A stretch of 44,280 nucleotides of DNA from Lentisphaerota bacterium (lineage in GTDB: Bacteria > Verrucomicrobiota > Kiritimatiellia > RFP12 > UBA1067), in contig SUWC01000018.1 of assembly GCA_015061665.1 (NCBI GenBank), positions 1-44,280 of the forward strand, given 5' to 3'. Both the position numbers and the translations under genes were made by a program. The notes beneath the pieces were generated by a model, which saw only the letters and a program-made list of their open reading frames with translations, had not been told where the DNA came from and searched no databases. This document shows positions 24,699 through 33,664 of the stretch, in pieces; position 1 is the first letter of the stretch; each line of letters opens with the position of its first letter.

Positions 24699-25337
24699 CT
24701 AGACGCCGCTGCGGAACATGCCGAAGGGCGAGAGCGTCTTGCCGTCCGCAATGTCGGAGAACGCCGGCGTCCCGGCCGCGACCGTCGCCTTGGCGCCGAT
24801 TTTGACGCCGGGGAGCGTCGAGCTGTTGGTGCCCATCGTCGCGCCTTCGCCGACGACGGTGAAGCCGGAAAGCGACACGCCCGGCGAAATCGTGGCAAAG
24901 GAGCTGACCGTCGAGTTGTGTCCGACTCCCGCGCGGGCGTTGACCACGGCGAAGTCGCAGATCTTGGCGTCAGTGGAGACAAGCGCGAGAGGCCCGATGA
25001 ACACACCCTCGCCCACGGTGGCCGAATGCGCTACGACCGCAGCAGGGTCGACGAGGGACGGAAACTCGCGGTCGCCCAGACGCGCGTGGACAGTCATGCG
25101 TATCGCGCTGTCGCCAAGCGCCGCGAAAACGGCGGCGTCTGGATAGAGCGCCAGGCTTTCGGCGATAGTGCCGAGAACAGGATGGCCCGAGATCGTCTTG
25201 GGCAGCTTTTCCGCCGCATCGTCGGCAAAGCCGATGACGCGCCAGAGCGGGGATGTAGACGCTGCGTTGATGCGGTCAATCGTCCATGCGACTTCGCGGC
25301 CAAAGCCGCCGGCGCCCACGATGATGATATCAGTCAT
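24699..25337 (-). CDS. NeuD/PglD-family sugar O- or N-acyltransferase
   Basis: 212 residues. An N-terminal Rossmann-like segment (IIIVGAGGFGREVAW) precedes a left-handed beta-helix of hexapeptide repeats. The catalytic His lies in ARAGVGHNSTVSSFATISPG, the family signature. Such enzymes acylate nucleotide-linked sugars for glycan synthesis. Starting 1 bp after der, with GGAAGGAG upstream, and lying just before manC, it probably serves surface polysaccharide synthesis. The exact substrate is unknown. Confidence 0.9.
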   Translation of the reverse strand: MTDIIIVGAGGFGREVAWTIDRINAASTSPLWRVIGFADDAAEKLPKTISGHPVLGTIAESLALYPDAAVFAALGDSAIRMTVHARLGDREFPSLVDPAAVVAHSATVGEGVFIGPLALVSTDAKICDFAVVNARAGVGHNSTVSSFATISPGVSLSGFTVVGEGATMGTNSSTLPGVKIGAKATVAAGTPAFSDIADGKTLSPFGMFRSGV

Positions 25338-25338
25338 T

Positions 25339-26733
25339 TCAGTTGTCTCCTTCCGTTTTTTCCGCCTTTGCGCAGCCGGACGACGAACCCGAAGGCGTCG
25401 CGCTGCGCGGACGAGCCTTCAGGAAGATGCGAAGCGGCGCCCCTTCGAGCCCGAACTTGGCCCTGATCGCCTTCTCCATGTAGCTGAGGTAGGCGGGGGT
25501 GACGAGCTTGGGGTCGTTGACGAAGAGCCGGATGGTCTGCGGATTCGTCGAAACCTGGAGTCCGTAGTATATCTTGAGCCGCTTCCCGCGGATCATGGGC
25601 GAGAGCGTCTTTTTCGCCGCGATCTCTATGACGCGGTTGAGCATTCCCGTCGGGATGCGCATGGACGCGCTTGCCGCGGCAGCGTCGATCGTGTCGACCG
25701 TGCGCTTGATGTTGTAGCCGGACTTGTTGGAGCAGAACACGATCGCCGCGAAGTTGAGGAACGGCATCATGGCGCGGACCGCCCCGATGGCGTCCTTCTC
25801 CTTGATGCCCTGCTCCTGCGCGACGTCCCACTTGTTCATCATGACGACGCACGAGCGCTTGGCGTCGAGGATCTTTCCGGCAATGCGCTTGTCCTGCATC
25901 GTCGGGCCCAGCGTCGGGTCCATGACGAGGATCACGACGTCCGCCTCGTTGATCGCGTCCTCCGTGCGGAAGAGCGAGAAGTTGTCGACGGACGTCTTGG
26001 ACATCTGCGTGTGGGACTTGAGGCCCGCGGTGTCGACGAGCATGTAGCGCCGCGCCTCGGGTCCGCTTCCGATCTGGAACGGCACCTCGATGGCGTCGCG
26101 CGTCGTGCCCGGGATGTCGGAGACTATGACGCGGGGCGCGTTGAGGAGCTTGTTGACGTAGGACGACTTGCCGACGTTTGGACGCCCGACGATCGCCACG
26201 CGGAGCGGACGCTTGGCCGATTCGTCCGGCTCGGCTGGCGCAAGACGCGCGACGACCTCGGAAAGAAGCGCCTCGATTCCGCGCCCGTGCTCGGCGGAGA
26301 CGGGGAAGACAGGCAGCCCGAAGCGCTCGAACTCGGCCGCGCGCCAGTCGTCGTCCGGAGTGTCGCACTTGTTCGCGGCTATCACGCAGGGGCAGCCCGA
26401 TTCGCGCACGCGCTTGATGACCTCAGCGTCAAGCGGAAGTATGCCCTCCCTCGCGTCAACAACGATCACGCAGACGGACGAGTCGCCGACGGCAAGCTCT
26501 GCCTGCATGCGCGTTTCGTCGTCGAGGGGATCCTTCGTCACGCGGCGGTCGAACGCTATGCCGCCCGTATCCACAAGCATAAAGCGGCGGCCCATCACGT
26601 CCACCTCGCGCGTAACGCGGTCGCGCGTGACACCCGGCTGGTCAAACACGATCGCAACGCGCTTTCGCGCTATGCGGTTGAAAAGCGCGCTCTTCCCCGT
26701 GTTCGGACGCCCGGCTAGCGATACTACATTCAT
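25339..26733 (-). CDS. der: Ribosome biogenesis GTPase Der (EngA)
   Basis: 464 residues with two GTPase domains in tandem and a C-terminal KH-like domain. Walker A motifs are GRPNTGKSAL (about residue 8) and GRPNVGKSSY (about 182). Guanine-specificity motifs are NKCD and NKWD; DTGG and DTAG are the G3 motifs. Der acts in 50S subunit assembly. It follows the NusG-like gene by 40 bp on the same strand. Confidence 0.97.
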   Translation of the reverse strand: MNVVSLAGRPNTGKSALFNRIARKRVAIVFDQPGVTRDRVTREVDVMGRRFMLVDTGGIAFDRRVTKDPLDDETRMQAELAVGDSSVCVIVVDAREGILPLDAEVIKRVRESGCPCVIAANKCDTPDDDWRAAEFERFGLPVFPVSAEHGRGIEALLSEVVARLAPAEPDESAKRPLRVAIVGRPNVGKSSYVNKLLNAPRVIVSDIPGTTRDAIEVPFQIGSGPEARRYMLVDTAGLKSHTQMSKTSVDNFSLFRTEDAINEADVVILVMDPTLGPTMQDKRIAGKILDAKRSCVVMMNKWDVAQEQGIKEKDAIGAVRAMMPFLNFAAIVFCSNKSGYNIKRTVDTIDAAAASASMRIPTGMLNRVIEIAAKKTLSPMIRGKRLKIYYGLQVSTNPQTIRLFVNDPKLVTPAYLSYMEKAIRAKFGLEGAPLRIFLKARPRSATPSGSSSGCAKAEKTEGDN

Positions 26734-26773
26734 TGTTTCTTTCTTTCCTTTCTTCCTCTCTTCTTCCCATGCG

Positions 26774-27262
26774 TCAGCACGCGGGCCTGCAGTCTTCAGG
26801 CAGGATCGACACTTCGATCGCCTGGTTCAGTATCTCGATGTTGAGGACGATGGACGAGTTGCGCCCTTCCCGCTTGACATAGCCCTCGATCCCGCGGAAC
26901 GGACCGTACTCGATGCGCACAAGGTCGCCGACCTTGTACGGATTGACCTGGCGTATCTCGCGGTCGCGGCGCGTGGCATGGACAATCTGCCTGAGCTGGT
27001 GGATCATCTTCCTCGGCTCGCGCACGGGAATCGCATGGACCACCATGTTCGTCTCGTACGCCCTTCTCCTCTCGTCTGCGTTCAGACGCGTGAAGATATA
27101 CCCCGGGAACATCGGCATCTGTATGCGCACCTTCCGGCGCTGGACCTTTTTGATCTTGACGTAGGTGACGCAATAGGCAAAAAAACGATAAGCCGTCAGC
27201 AGGGCGGCGAGCTTTTTGTCCGTCCTGGGCTTTACATGCAAAACATACCAGCTTCTTTTCAT
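26774..27262 (-). CDS. Specialised NusG paralogue (RfaH/UpxY/LoaP type)
   Basis: 162 residues. The NusG N-terminal domain has WYVLHVKPRTDKKLA at the start and FPGYIFTRL mid-way. The KOW domain is VGDLVRIEYGPFRGIEGYV. Housekeeping NusG lies beside secE and ribosomal genes; this one heads an operon with der, an acyltransferase and manC. That is the setting of antitermination factors for polysaccharide operons. It has a leaderless-type promoter. Which operon it controls is inference. Confidence 0.85.
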   Translation of the reverse strand: MKRSWYVLHVKPRTDKKLAALLTAYRFFAYCVTYVKIKKVQRRKVRIQMPMFPGYIFTRLNADERRRAYETNMVVHAIPVREPRKMIHQLRQIVHATRRDREIRQVNPYKVGDLVRIEYGPFRGIEGYVKREGRNSSIVLNIEILNQAIEVSILPEDCRPAC

Positions 27263-27273
27263 TCTATGTATAT

Positions 27274-27282
27274 ATTATATCA
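27274..27282 (-). promoter_or_regulatory. Extended -10 for the NusG-like gene, leaderless
   Basis: Minus-strand TGA-TATAAT; the hexamer (27274-27279) ends 11 bases before the ATG at 27262. Confidence 0.72.
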
Positions 27283-27326
27283 AATCTCGCGACATTACGC
27301 TTGCGCAATTGGAAAAGCGCTGCGCG

Positions 27327-28433
27327 TCAGATTCGACGAAGCATCTGCGAGACGCGGGCTAGCGTGACAGGCTTGAGGAGGAGCCCCGTAAACATGGACT
27401 CCACCTCGGGCTTGCGCGCCTCGACGTCGGCCGTCACGGCATACACCGGCAGGTTCTTCAGCTCCGGAACCGCCCTTATGCGGCGAACAAGCTCCACTCC
27501 GCCCATCTCGGGCATCCAGAGGTCAGTGAGCACCAGGTCGAAACACCCCGCCTGAAGCTGCGCGAGCGCTTCCGCGCCGCTCTCGCACTCGACGACCTCC
27601 GACTTCCCGACGCGCGCTATTATGGCCGAAAGGACCGACCTGTTCACCGGCGAGTCGTCGACGAGAAGTATCCTGAGGCTGCGCATCCGCGGCAAATCTG
27701 CCGCGCTGTCCACGTCCGCCGCGTGAAGCATGGACCCGCGGTCGGCCTCTGCGACGTCCTTTAGCGTCACGATGAATGCGCTGCCCTTGCCGTACACGCT
27801 CCTGACCGTGATGGAGCCGCCCATCCGCTTCGCGAGCCCGCTGCAGATGGCAAGCCCAAGCCCCGTTCCGCCCGCGACCGTATTGCTGGCCTGCGCGAAT
27901 GGAAGCATTATGCGCTCAAGCTCGCCGGACTTCATCCCGATGCCGGAGTCGACGACTCGGATCGTGAGCGTGCCCGACGAATAGCCGACGCGAACTCGGA
28001 CCGAGCCCTTTTTCGTAAACTTGACGGCGTTGCCCACGAGATTGAACAGTATCTGGCGCAGGCGCTGTGGGTCGACAGTCAGCACAGGCATCCTGCCGAC
28101 GGTCTTCGCCATCACCTTTATGCCGCGCTTGTCGGCCTCGTGACCGAATGTCGCTACGACATCCTCCGCAAGTTCGCCGCACCTCGTCGGCTTTGGGACG
28201 ATCGCCATTGCACCGGCATCGAGCTTCGATATGTCAAGGACGTCGTTGATAAGCTCAAGGAGAGTCCGTCCGCTCGTGACGATCGCGTCAAGTGCCTTTT
28301 CGCGTTCCTTCTGATCGCTTATGCCGAGCTTGAGCAGCTCCGCGTAGCCGATTATCGCGTTCAGCGGAGTGCGGATGTCGTGCGAGACGTTGGAAAAGAA
28401 AAGCTTCGCCTGCGCAAGCGACTCGGCTTCGCT
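27327..28433 (-). pseudogene. Hybrid histidine kinase lacking its N-terminus, abutting tRNA-Leu
   Basis: The coding sequence runs HisKA (FFSNVSHDIRTPLNAIIG), HATPase (N-box [27 protein letters not shown]) and a receiver domain (LLVDDSPVNR, LTDLWMP, LLLKPV). All catalytic residues are present. There is no sensor or membrane region: kinase homology begins within a few codons of the tRNA CCA end. No ATG, GTG or TTG precedes the H-box outside the tRNA; the only in-frame ATG (28502) lies inside the tRNA gene. It is most likely a decapitated gene, unless a tRNA-derived start is used. The C-terminus is complete. Confidence 0.75.
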
Positions 28434-28516
28434 GGTGCACCTGGTGGGACTCGAACCCACACGCCTCTCGGCAATGGAACCTAAATCCATCGTGTCTGCC
28501 ATTTCACCACAGGTGC
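28433..28516 (-). tRNA. tRNA-Leu(UAG)
   Basis: 84-nt class II tRNA with encoded CCA. The acceptor is GCACCTG/CAGGTGC with discriminator A. The anticodon arm ATGGA-TTTAGGT-TCCAT gives UAG, which reads CUA and related Leu codons. The variable arm is long, as expected for Leu, and the T loop is TTCGAGT. It lies 17 bp after dnaJ and directly against the truncated kinase. Confidence 0.96.
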
Positions 28517-28533
28517 GCCCAAAATGTCAATCC

Positions 28534-29721
28534 CTACTTGCCGCCGTACTTCTCCCTGTGGGACAGGAACGTCCTGACCTTGTTCGCAAACGCGCTCTGC
28601 TCGGGGAACGTTCCGCCGGAGACGAGCTTCTGGAAGGACTCAAGAGCCTCCCTCTGCTTGCGGTCGAGATTAGTCGGCACTTCAAAGATTATGCGGGCCG
28701 CCAGGTCGCCCGACCCGTTTCCATGCGGCGAGGGCACGCCCTTGCCGCGAAGGTTGAACACCTTTCCGTTCGGAGTCCCAGCGGGGATTTTCAGGACTGC
28801 CACGCCGTAGGGCGTCGGAACCTCGACGGTTCCGCCAAGGGCGGCCGTTATCGGGGAGACCGGAATGTCCACGCCGAGATCGAGTCCGTCACGGTCGAAT
28901 ATCTCGCTTTCGCGGACGGCGATCAGGATGTCGAGGTCGCCGTTCGGGCCGCCGCGAAGTCCGCCGCCGCCCTTTCCGCTGAGGCGCACGCGCGAACCGT
29001 TGTCCACGCCAGGGCGTATCTTCACGCTGACGTGGCGCGGGGTCTGGACGCGTCCGGCGCCGTGGCACTTGCGGCACGGCTTCTCGATGACGGAGCCTTC
29101 TCCGCCGCATGTGGGGCACTGCTGGCGCATCTGGATGAAACTAGCGCCGCGGACGACGAATCCGCGTCCTCCGCAGGTGCGGCAGGTGGTCCTCCTGGAG
29201 CCGACGGCTGCACCAGTTCCGTGGCACTCGTCGCACTGCTCGGGGATCGTGATGTCAAAGGCGCGCTCGCATCCGAAAAGCGCCTCGTCGAAATCAAGGG
29301 TCACGCGATAGACAAGATCCTCGCCTGGCTGGGGCCCGTTCGGATCGCTCTGGCGCTGACGTCCACCGCCTCCGAAGAAGTCCCCGAAGCCTCCGAAACC
29401 GCCGCCTCCGTGTCCGCCGAATATGTCGCCGAACATGGAGAAGATGTCGTCCATGTTCATCCCGCCGGCGCCGAATCCGCCGGCGCCGCCCTGCTCGAAC
29501 GCCTGATGGCCTAACTGGTCGTAGCGCTGGCGCTTCTCGGGGTCGTGGAGGACGTCGTAGGCCTCCGCGGCCTCCTTGAACTTCTCCTCGGCCGCCTTGT
29601 CGCCGGGATTGCGGTCGGGATGGTACTTCATCGCGAGCTTGCGGTAGGCCGACTTTATCTCGTCGGCCGTCGCCGTCTTGCTCACGCCGAGCACCTCGTA
29701 GTAGTCTCTCTTGTCTGCCAT
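28534..29721 (-). CDS. dnaJ: Chaperone DnaJ
   Basis: 395 residues, type I DnaJ. The J domain has the HPD motif (YHPDRNPGD). A Gly/Phe-rich linker follows, then four zinc-finger repeats ([32 protein letters not shown]) and the C-terminal substrate-binding domains. It stimulates DnaK ATPase and delivers unfolded clients. It lies 6 bp after grpE; dnaK itself is not in the window. Confidence 0.98.
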   Translation of the reverse strand: MADKRDYYEVLGVSKTATADEIKSAYRKLAMKYHPDRNPGDKAAEEKFKEAAEAYDVLHDPEKRQRYDQLGHQAFEQGGAGGFGAGGMNMDDIFSMFGDIFGGHGGGGFGGFGDFFGGGGRQRQSDPNGPQPGEDLVYRVTLDFDEALFGCERAFDITIPEQCDECHGTGAAVGSRRTTCRTCGGRGFVVRGASFIQMRQQCPTCGGEGSVIEKPCRKCHGAGRVQTPRHVSVKIRPGVDNGSRVRLSGKGGGGLRGGPNGDLDILIAVRESEIFDRDGLDLGVDIPVSPITAALGGTVEVPTPYGVAVLKIPAGTPNGKVFNLRGKGVPSPHGNGSGDLAARIIFEVPTNLDRKQREALESFQKLVSGGTFPEQSAFANKVRTFLSHREKYGGK

Positions 29722-29727
29722 AACAGT

Positions 29728-30351
29728 TTACGCTGGCTTGCCCGAGGAAACGACGACCTGCGCCGCCCTGAGAACCTTGTCCTTCAGCATCCAGCCCTTC
29801 TTAGACTCGATGGACACCTTGCCCTCCGGGATGTCATCGGAAGGAAGGGTCGCTATCGCCTCCATCTTCTCCGTGTCAAGCTCCTTGCCCACGGAGTCGA
29901 ACGGCTCCGCGCCGTGCTCCTTGAGGGACTTGAGCAGCGTGTCGTAGACGAGCTGAACGCCCTTGACGAACGCATCCTCCTTGTCCTTGGCGCTGGAAAG
30001 CGCGAGGGACAGGTTGTCTACTGCGGGAAGCACGTCCTTGAGGATGTCCATCTCCGCATAGCGGTAAGTATCCTCTCGGTCGCGGGCAGCGCGCTTCTTG
30101 TAGTTGTCGAAGTCGGCGAGCGTAAGCGCGTAAAGCGACTTCCAGTCGGGCTCCGATGGCTTGGCCGGCTTTTCGGGCTCGGCTTGCTTCTCGGGCTCTG
30201 CCGCCTTCTCGGGCTCGGCTTGCTTTTCAGACTCGGAGGCCTCGCCCTCTTCGACTGGCGGGACGGGCGTTTCGCCCGCCTCGCCCGCCTTCGCCTCTTC
30301 GGCTGCCTCGGCCTTGGCTTCGGCTTCCTTTTTGACTTCTTCTTCAGCCAT
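29728..30351 (-). CDS. grpE: Nucleotide exchange factor GrpE
   Basis: 207 residues from the ATG at 30351 (a GTG at 30375 would add eight residues). GrpE releases ADP from DnaK. The N-terminal 75 residues are a low-complexity Glu/Ala/Lys/Pro tract with repeated EPEK units. The GrpE coiled coil and beta domain follow (LADFDNYKKRAARDRE, LPAVDNLSLAL, KGWMLKDKVLRAAQVVVS). The long acidic tract is unusual in extent. It follows argG by about 30 bp and probably shares its transcript. Confidence 0.95.
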   Translation of the reverse strand: MAEEEVKKEAEAKAEAAEEAKAGEAGETPVPPVEEGEASESEKQAEPEKAAEPEKQAEPEKPAKPSEPDWKSLYALTLADFDNYKKRAARDREDTYRYAEMDILKDVLPAVDNLSLALSSAKDKEDAFVKGVQLVYDTLLKSLKEHGAEPFDSVGKELDTEKMEAIATLPSDDIPEGKVSIESKKGWMLKDKVLRAAQVVVSSGKPA

Positions 30352-30381
30352 ATTCTTCTTAAACCACCAGCGCACTTTTAA

Positions 30382-31614
30382 TTAAGCCTTGATCAGACCG
30401 GCCTTCGCGAGCATCTTCGCCTCGACGGACTGGATTTCGGCAAAGCCCTGTGAGCTGTGCGGGTTCAGACCGTTGGAAGCCTCCATGGAGCTGTCGGCCT
30501 CGTTGTAGATCGTGGCCTTGAGTCCCTTGAGAGACTCGAAGAAGATGTTGCCCTTGTAGAGCCCGAGCGTGACCTCGGCGGTCGCCTTGTCGGCCCAGAC
30601 CTGGATGGCCGCGCGGGCCGCCTGGGTCGCGGGGTCGAACCAGCGTCCGTCGTAGATCTGGTCTGCGACGAGCTTGGAGAGCTGCTGGAAGAGGAGCGTC
30701 GAGCGGCGGTCCATGATGCCTTCGTAGATGTACTTCAGGCCCCAGGAGAGAACCTCCATGCCGGGGGCCTCGTAGACGCCGCGGCTCTTCGTGCCGATGA
30801 TGCGGTTTTCAAGCGCGTGCTTCATTCCGATGCCGTTGCGCCCGCCGATCTTGTTGACCTCGAGCATCACTTCATAGGGCGTCATCTTCTTGCCGTTGAT
30901 GGCGACGCAGCGGCCCTTCTCGAACTTGAGGGTGATCTTCTCGACCTTGTTGGGCGCCTTATCGGGCCAGACGCCCATCGTGGGCTTGACGATGCGCATC
31001 GAGGTCTCCATGGACTCTAGATCCTCAGCCTCGTGGGAGAGTCCGGCGAGGTTGGCGTCGGTGGAGTATTTCTTCTTCGTGCCGACGAACGCCGTGATCC
31101 CGCGCTCGGCGAGGAAGGCGACCATCTGGGTGCGGCCGGGGAACTTCTTGAGGAGGTCGGAGTCGCGCCAGGGTGCGTAGACGCCGAACTTCGGGTCCAT
31201 CACGTTCGTGTAGCGCTCGAAGCGCATCTGGTCGTTGCCGCGTCCCGTCGCGCCGTGGACGAGTGCGACGCAGCCGGCCTTCTTCATGACGGGAAGGAGC
31301 TTCTGGACGGTGACCGCGCGCGCGATGCCCGTGGAGTTCCAGTATCCGCCGTCGTACATGGCCTGGCACTTGACCGTCTCGAAGCAGATGTCGGCCATTT
31401 CCCTCGTAACGTCGACGATCGTCGTCTCGACGCCGGTGGGCGCCATCTTCTTCTTGATGTCGTTGATGTCGACTTCGTCGGGCTGACCGACGTTCGCGCT
31501 GAACGCCTTGACCTTCACGCCCGCGTCCTTGAGCACGCAGCAAATGGTCTTCGAATCGAGTCCGCCGGATACGCAGACGCCGACGGTCTTGCCCTTGAGT
31601 TCTTCGAGTTTCAT
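30382..31614 (-). CDS. argG: Argininosuccinate synthase
   Basis: 410 residues from the ATG at 31614, which is preceded by GAAAGG. It condenses citrulline and aspartate with ATP to argininosuccinate in arginine synthesis. The N-type pyrophosphatase loop CVSGGLDSKT, HGATGRGNDQMRFE and APWRD are diagnostic. Spacing places grpE and dnaJ downstream in the same operon, an unusual pairing of amino-acid and chaperone genes. Confidence 0.97.
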   Translation of the reverse strand: MKLEELKGKTVGVCVSGGLDSKTICCVLKDAGVKVKAFSANVGQPDEVDINDIKKKMAPTGVETTIVDVTREMADICFETVKCQAMYDGGYWNSTGIARAVTVQKLLPVMKKAGCVALVHGATGRGNDQMRFERYTNVMDPKFGVYAPWRDSDLLKKFPGRTQMVAFLAERGITAFVGTKKKYSTDANLAGLSHEAEDLESMETSMRIVKPTMGVWPDKAPNKVEKITLKFEKGRCVAINGKKMTPYEVMLEVNKIGGRNGIGMKHALENRIIGTKSRGVYEAPGMEVLSWGLKYIYEGIMDRRSTLLFQQLSKLVADQIYDGRWFDPATQAARAAIQVWADKATAEVTLGLYKGNIFFESLKGLKATIYNEADSSMEASNGLNPHSSQGFAEIQSVEAKMLAKAGLIKA

Positions 31615-31647
31615 CTTATGTGCCTTTCGTTGATAAATTGAGCGTAT

Positions 31648-31656
31648 ATTATACCA
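31648..31656 (-). promoter_or_regulatory. Extended -10 for argG-grpE-dnaJ
   Basis: Minus-strand TGG-TATAAT (hexamer 31648-31653) lies 33 bases before the argG ATG and leaves a leader with a GAAAGG site. The hexamer overlaps the TAA stop of the gene upstream. Confidence 0.7.
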
Positions 31657-32647
31657 CAAATCCGACGAAATGGGGAAGCATCGCAAAATTTGCACTGACG
31701 ACGAAATACCGTGTGCGCGTCGAACTCCCATTCTTGAAGACGACCTTGAACGTGCCGGCCTTCGTTGGCTTGCCGCTGAGCGTCGCCTTCGTCGCATTCC
31801 ATTTCATTCCAGGCACGGACCCGCTCGTTATCCACCCCTTGTTCGCGGAGATGGTCAGCGTCTTGGACTCGCCAACGGTGAAGCCACGGTAAGTGGTGCG
31901 CGTCCATTTAGCATACAGCTTTGCGGTGCCGTTCAACGTCGTGGTTAGGTTCTTCACCGTGGCTTTGTTCTTGTAGGCCACGGAGCCTGTGGAAGTCTTC
32001 GCCCAGCCGGCGAAGGCAAAGTCCTCGCGCGTGAAGGCGTTTGCCGGGAGCGCCTTTGAGACGCCGTACTTGGCCGATATCGTCGCCATCTCGCCTTCGC
32101 CCCCGTTGGGGTAGAATGCGATCTTGTACGGCATGTAGTACTTGTACGCCTTTACCTTGTTCTTGATGTAGCTCGCCGCCTTCTTTCCTCCAGTGGCCCC
32201 GGACTTGCGCCCGTCAAGCGTGTCGCCCATCGTGGCGACGTCCACTTTCCCCTTGGGCCAGTATATCCTGACGAACGGGAATGTCATCGTCTTCCCCTTG
32301 CGGCTCCATTCGCACGGCGACGAGCCCGCGTAATGCTCCTTGTCTGAAGAGCAGCCGAACCAGAACACCATCCCGCTCGTCTTCTGGAAGTTCTTGAAGT
32401 TGGTGGAGTTGCACGCGCTCGCGAACCGCATGCAGTGCGCACACGAATCGCCATTGGACCATACCGCGACAAAAGGCACGCCCTTTGACGTCGCATAGTT
32501 CCTGGCCTTCGTGAAGTTGCGCTGCCACTTCCCGAGCGTCACGTTGTCCGTTGACTTCGCGCGCCTCTTGAGAAGCGTACTGGTCTGGCCTGCGAAGCAT
32601 ACAGCCGCCGCAAGCGTCGCAATGGCAAATACTGCAATTCTCCTCAT
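31649..32647 (-). CDS. Secreted thioredoxin-like protein with InlB-type repeat
   Basis: 332 residues with a signal peptide (MRRIAVFAIATLAAAVCFA). A thioredoxin-like region follows with a CxxC-type centre, SCAHCMRFASACN, preceded by VPFVAVWSNGD, as in disulfide-handling proteins. Residues about 183-250 form an InlB/Listeria-Bacteroides repeat (FYPNGGEGE to AKLYAKW), and the remainder looks like a small Ig-type domain (LSGKPTKAGTFKVVFKNGS). An AAAGGAG site precedes the ATG. Redox function at the cell surface is likely but unproven. Confidence 0.75.
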   Translation of the reverse strand: MRRIAVFAIATLAAAVCFAGQTSTLLKRRAKSTDNVTLGKWQRNFTKARNYATSKGVPFVAVWSNGDSCAHCMRFASACNSTNFKNFQKTSGMVFWFGCSSDKEHYAGSSPCEWSRKGKTMTFPFVRIYWPKGKVDVATMGDTLDGRKSGATGGKKAASYIKNKVKAYKYYMPYKIAFYPNGGEGEMATISAKYGVSKALPANAFTREDFAFAGWAKTSTGSVAYKNKATVKNLTTTLNGTAKLYAKWTRTTYRGFTVGESKTLTISANKGWITSGSVPGMKWNATKATLSGKPTKAGTFKVVFKNGSSTRTRYFVVSANFAMLPHFVGFVV

Positions 32648-32673
32648 CGTGGCTACTCCTTTAGTTTAGCGTT

Positions 32674-33588
32674 TCAGTTCCGCGCCTGCAGATCCACTAC
32701 TCCGTGGTCTGGGCACATGTTTTCGCCGAGAAGAGCGGACTTCGGGTCGCTCGCCTCGTAACCTTGTATCCATCCATTTGAGAATCCGAAATCGGCCGCG
32801 GCCTCCGTCACGCTCTCGTACTCCTCTTCGGTGACAGGGCGGTCGAGGGGTGGATGCTTCAGCGCCATATAGGCGGGCGTGTACTGCGCCATTATCGAAA
32901 CGGGCACCTCGTTCGAGACCTCGGTCGCAAGCCACGCCAAATTCTCGACCGCCTCATCCGCCCTCCCGGGCAGGACGAGAATGCGGACAATCAGCTTTGC
33001 GTTGCTCCACGCCCACTTGACCGCTTCGCGCGACGCGGCGACGTAGCCAGGGGCGGACGACAGCTCGACCGCCGAGGCGTCCGTGGAATAGCGCATGTCG
33101 AAGAGCGCCCAGTCGCATAACTCGCGGTATTCCTCAAGCGTCTCGACGCGCTCGTATCCAGACGAATTCCAGACGAACGGAAGTCGCACCCCCTCTTTGG
33201 CGAGCGTATGCGCCGCCTCGCGCACAAATGGAAGATACGGAGTCGGCGAGACGAGGTTCCAGTTCTCGACGCGGTCCTTCAACGCCAGGTCGCGCATGAT
33301 GGACGCAAGGTCCGCAACGGATTTGTCTTCGCCTGCGCCCTTCCAGCTCCATGGGGAGTTCTGGCAGTAGATGCATCGCATCGTGCAGCGCGAGAAGAAG
33401 ATGCAGCCAGAGCCGCGCTCGCCGGTTATCGGCGGCTCCTCGCCGAAGTGCGGCCCCCACCTGAAAAGACGCGGCGAAGAAAGCGCACCGCAGTACCCCG
33501 CCGTAGAACTGTCACGGCGGCGAGCTCTGCAGCGCCTTGGACACAACTCGCACGGTGCGTCCGCGCACGATATATGTGCGGAATCCAT
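32674..33588 (-). CDS. Radical SAM protein, PflA/PflX-like
   Basis: 304 residues from the ATG at 33588. The [4Fe-4S] cluster motif is CTMRCIYC, with a Cys-rich N-terminal stretch (CELCPRRC, GYCG) typical of the COG1313 branch of activating-enzyme-like proteins. SAM is cleaved to start radical chemistry; the target is unknown, and no glycyl-radical enzyme lies nearby. It precedes the thioredoxin-like gene by 26 bp. The promoter is of the near-leaderless type. Confidence 0.88.
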   Translation of the reverse strand: MDSAHISCADAPCELCPRRCRARRRDSSTAGYCGALSSPRLFRWGPHFGEEPPITGERGSGCIFFSRCTMRCIYCQNSPWSWKGAGEDKSVADLASIMRDLALKDRVENWNLVSPTPYLPFVREAAHTLAKEGVRLPFVWNSSGYERVETLEEYRELCDWALFDMRYSTDASAVELSSAPGYVAASREAVKWAWSNAKLIVRILVLPGRADEAVENLAWLATEVSNEVPVSIMAQYTPAYMALKHPPLDRPVTEEEYESVTEAAADFGFSNGWIQGYEASDPKSALLGENMCPDHGVVDLQARN

Positions 33589-33600
33589 CTTTGACAATAT

Positions 33601-33609
33601 TATTATAGC
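33601..33609 (-). promoter_or_regulatory. Extended -10 for the radical SAM gene, near-leaderless
   Basis: Minus-strand TGC-TATAAT; the hexamer (33601-33606) ends 12 bases before the ATG at 33588. Confidence 0.68.
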
Positions 33610-33664
33610 AAAAATACCGAATGCGCACATAACAAGGCGCAGACTTTGGGGACAGCCCACAGGG

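Noticed and set aside
30382-31797. argG extended to 31797
   Set aside because: The extra 61 residues do not resemble any argininosuccinate synthase and would run through the promoter and the upstream gene.
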